A stretch of DNA of 64,000 bases, taken from NCBI GenBank assembly GCA_021464525.1, contig JADRCO010000012.1, positions 1 to 64,000 on the forward strand. The letters run 5' to 3'. How positions within the stretch are numbered: position 1 is the first letter of the stretch; each line of letters starts with the position of its first letter. The position numbers and the translations under genes are program-made. Shown here piece after piece: positions 61,991-64,000 of this stretch. Source of the DNA: Rhizophagus sp. LPA8_4_AMF. Taxonomy: Eukaryota; Glomeromycota; Glomeromycetes; Glomerales; Glomeraceae. The notes below the pieces were generated by a model that did not search any database, had not been told where the DNA came from, and saw only the letters and a list, made by a program, of their open reading frames with translations.

Positions 61991-64000
61991 GCCGACTCTA
62001 TACGGGTTTTTAACGGAATCCTTATTAACGATTCGTAAGTTTCTGTTGTAAACCCGTTAATTGCATCGTATTTTTAAATTGTTGGTATAATATGATAGCG
62101 CCAATTATGCAAGTTTGAACAATTTGATTGCCATTGTGCCGTAATTTGGATTTTTATGGATGTACCAATTATCCTAAATGCACAACTAAAAAATTTAAAC
62201 AATCCCTTAGTTCCCTTTTCAGCCTTTGGGTTTCAATTTCGTTCTCCTAAACTCTCCTAAAACTCTACACATTTGTTCCTTTAGCTAAAGAAACAGATTT
62301 AAATGGAATAGGATTGTTATTATTTATGAAATTAAAAAAAAAAAAATCTAAATAAAAGATCTTATTTCTAATAATATTCAAACTTTATAACGCGTAAAGT
62401 TTGATAAGTCAGAATAAAATAATTAAGGTCCATGACACTGAGCTGTCCAGCTAGGAATCAACAGTGTAGGTAAACAAAATAATTAAAAAATCAAAATACT
62501 ATCATCATAATTTACCTTACTAAGAAACTGTAGACATCTCTCGGCTGTACGCGCGATTAAAAAAACGTTTATCAGTGATTCAATTTCAGTTGAGTGAGAC
62601 TTTTCAGGTAAATCAGAGTTCTTAATTACTAAGTTAAATCAGCACGTTAACACCATTAGAATATATAAAAGAATAAAAAACGAGTAGAAATGAGAAAACA
62701 TACAATTTAAGATTTTGGATTACATGTCCAAAGAATTCGATCATAGTTAACATGCCATTGCTTGCTTACTGATTGTAATAAAAAATATATCATTGTTTCT
62801 TCTATACGCTATCAGTTATCATCTGTTTACAATTTCATTATTCTAAAATTAACCCAACGATCCAGTTTCATTTGTTATATTTCTAAGTTCATTCCCTTTT
62901 CAAGGCTAATACTTGATATTGCGAATGCCTGCAACTAAAAAAAAAATAAGAAAATAAAATAGAAAATAAATATAAAACGAAATAAAATACTTTAGTCAAC
63001 AATCTAAATCAGATAATCAGCTTAATCATCTTGTCCTTTTTTCTTACCAGAAAAACCATGTTTAAATAGAACGTCGACTATACTTGTAAGGTGAAATGCA
63101 ACGTCAGAATTAAATAAAATCAGGTTGTAAGTTCAAAATGCTAAAAAATTTCATGCTTACATTGCATATTTGTTTTGCTCAGAACTTTCGTTTGTAATGC
63201 TTGGTGACTTCGGGAATATGTTTATTTTACAATAAACTTCGGATGAAATAAAAATTTGAAATTTTTTGTCGAAAAGATTTTTCTGTTGCACAACGATAAT
63301 CATCTCGGCAATAATTTTTTCCAAGTAACCGTAATTGTTGAAATGAGGCTGAAAGATCGGGCATAAGAAAAAATACTCGATAATCAAATAATCAAGCGTA
63401 CTGCATATTTCTATCGTGAAAATCATACAAGTAAAATATGATATTATACCAAAATATTCCGTGCTAATTGTTATGAAGGGAAGTATTATAATTAATGCAT
63501 GTAAATATATATGAATTAATTACTAATTTAAGAAATCAATTTTTGTCAATATGGATATAAGCCACATAGCAATTGATTCAGCAAATTGATATCTTGACCA
63601 TATGAACCAATAATTGCCAAAATTAGATACTTTGGTGGCATTACGGCATTACGGTGACCAATGTCAGATCACCTCCATATTTGTTAAAAGTAACTGCGGA
63701 TAAAGAGTCTATTATCAATTTTATCAAACCGGACATCATTTTGATATGATGTTGATTTATATTGTATTGATTTATGTTATGTACGATTTATAGATTTTTT
63801 TTTTTTTTTTTTTTGACATGTGTTAAAAAACCATCTTTTCAAAAAAAATTTCCGCAAGTTATAGGTAATTTTAAATAACATCTAATAACATGTGAAGATT
63901 TAGTTAAAGAAAGTAGATTTTGTACTAAGTAGTCAAGTAAAATAAAAAGATCAAAATTGGAACAATACGTCATCCCCATCAAATTTTTAGTCTATTCGAA
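61991..64000. other. Gene-poor window end
   Basis: One minus-strand frame of 89 codons (63157-63426, MIFTIEICSTLDYLIIEYFF..., ending SEQNKYAM) has plausible amino-acid usage but no recognised family or splice partners; it may be part of a gene or of the same kind of remnant as at 60.8-62 kb. A T18 tract lies at about 63796-63814. Nothing else is supported. Confidence 0.35.

Overview
This window is nuclear DNA of a fungus with a very AT-rich genome. The genes have many short GT-AG introns, T-rich acceptors and A/T-ending codons, separated by multi-kilobase AT deserts full of small foldback repeats and transposon debris. Base composition, gene style, animal-like genes that yeasts lack (METTL5, AFG2B/SPATA5L1-type AAA ATPase, EGF/furin-like receptor) and fungal markers (GGC1 carrier, ISN1, tropomyosin, expansin-like protein) fit an early-diverging fungus. 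A Mucoromycota/Glomeromycotina arbuscular mycorrhizal fungus such as Rhizophagus or a relative is my inference. No rRNA, convincing tRNA gene or CRISPR was seen.

Layout. 1-6.6 kb: repeat desert with a Tc1-like terminus, several MITE/foldback elements, a perfect 114-bp tandem triplication, a degenerate ~162-bp tandem triplication, and a decayed pogo-like transposase. 6.7-12.8 kb (all minus): IMP 5'-nucleotidase ISN1, a small secreted expansin/barwin-like protein, and the METTL5-type rRNA m6A methyltransferase. 13.2-15.1 kb (plus): TFIIH subunit Tfb4/p34, whose third intron carries a foldback element loaded with telomere repeats. 15.7-19.1 kb: divergent tropomyosin (minus) and CPSF30/Yth1 (plus) whose shared promoter and first exons are tandemly duplicated. 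19.6-20.2 kb: a single-pass membrane protein (minus). 20.9-25.7 kb (plus): the mitochondrial GTP/GDP carrier Ggc1, then TAF5. 26.1-33.3 kb: divergent MRD1 (minus) and a two-domain AFG2B-like AAA ATPase (plus), both of ribosome-biogenesis families. 35.2-38.5 kb (plus): a large receptor-like protein with cysteine-rich ectodomain. 40.1-45.8 kb (minus): a cytochrome P450 with a damaged haem loop, then dolichol kinase. 50.4-51.0 kb (plus): an orphan membrane protein built from an internal duplication. 53.2-56.4 kb (minus): an intronless 1081-residue LRR protein resembling CARMIL. 56.4-64 kb: mostly gene-free, with foldbacks, a SINE-like remnant and broken coding remnants.

The genes are mostly single-copy housekeeping genes of different pathways (transcription and mRNA 3' ends: TFB4, TAF5, CPSF30; ribosome: METTL5, MRD1, AFG2B; nucleotide metabolism: ISN1, GGC1; glycosylation: DOLK). 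There is no functional cluster. The most unusual signals are structural: the telomere-repeat-bearing element inside TFB4, the duplicated divergent promoter, and a natural Glu-to-Gln change in the second AAA Walker B motif of the AFG2B-like protein. Exon boundaries were worked out by eye from splice signals and family conservation.
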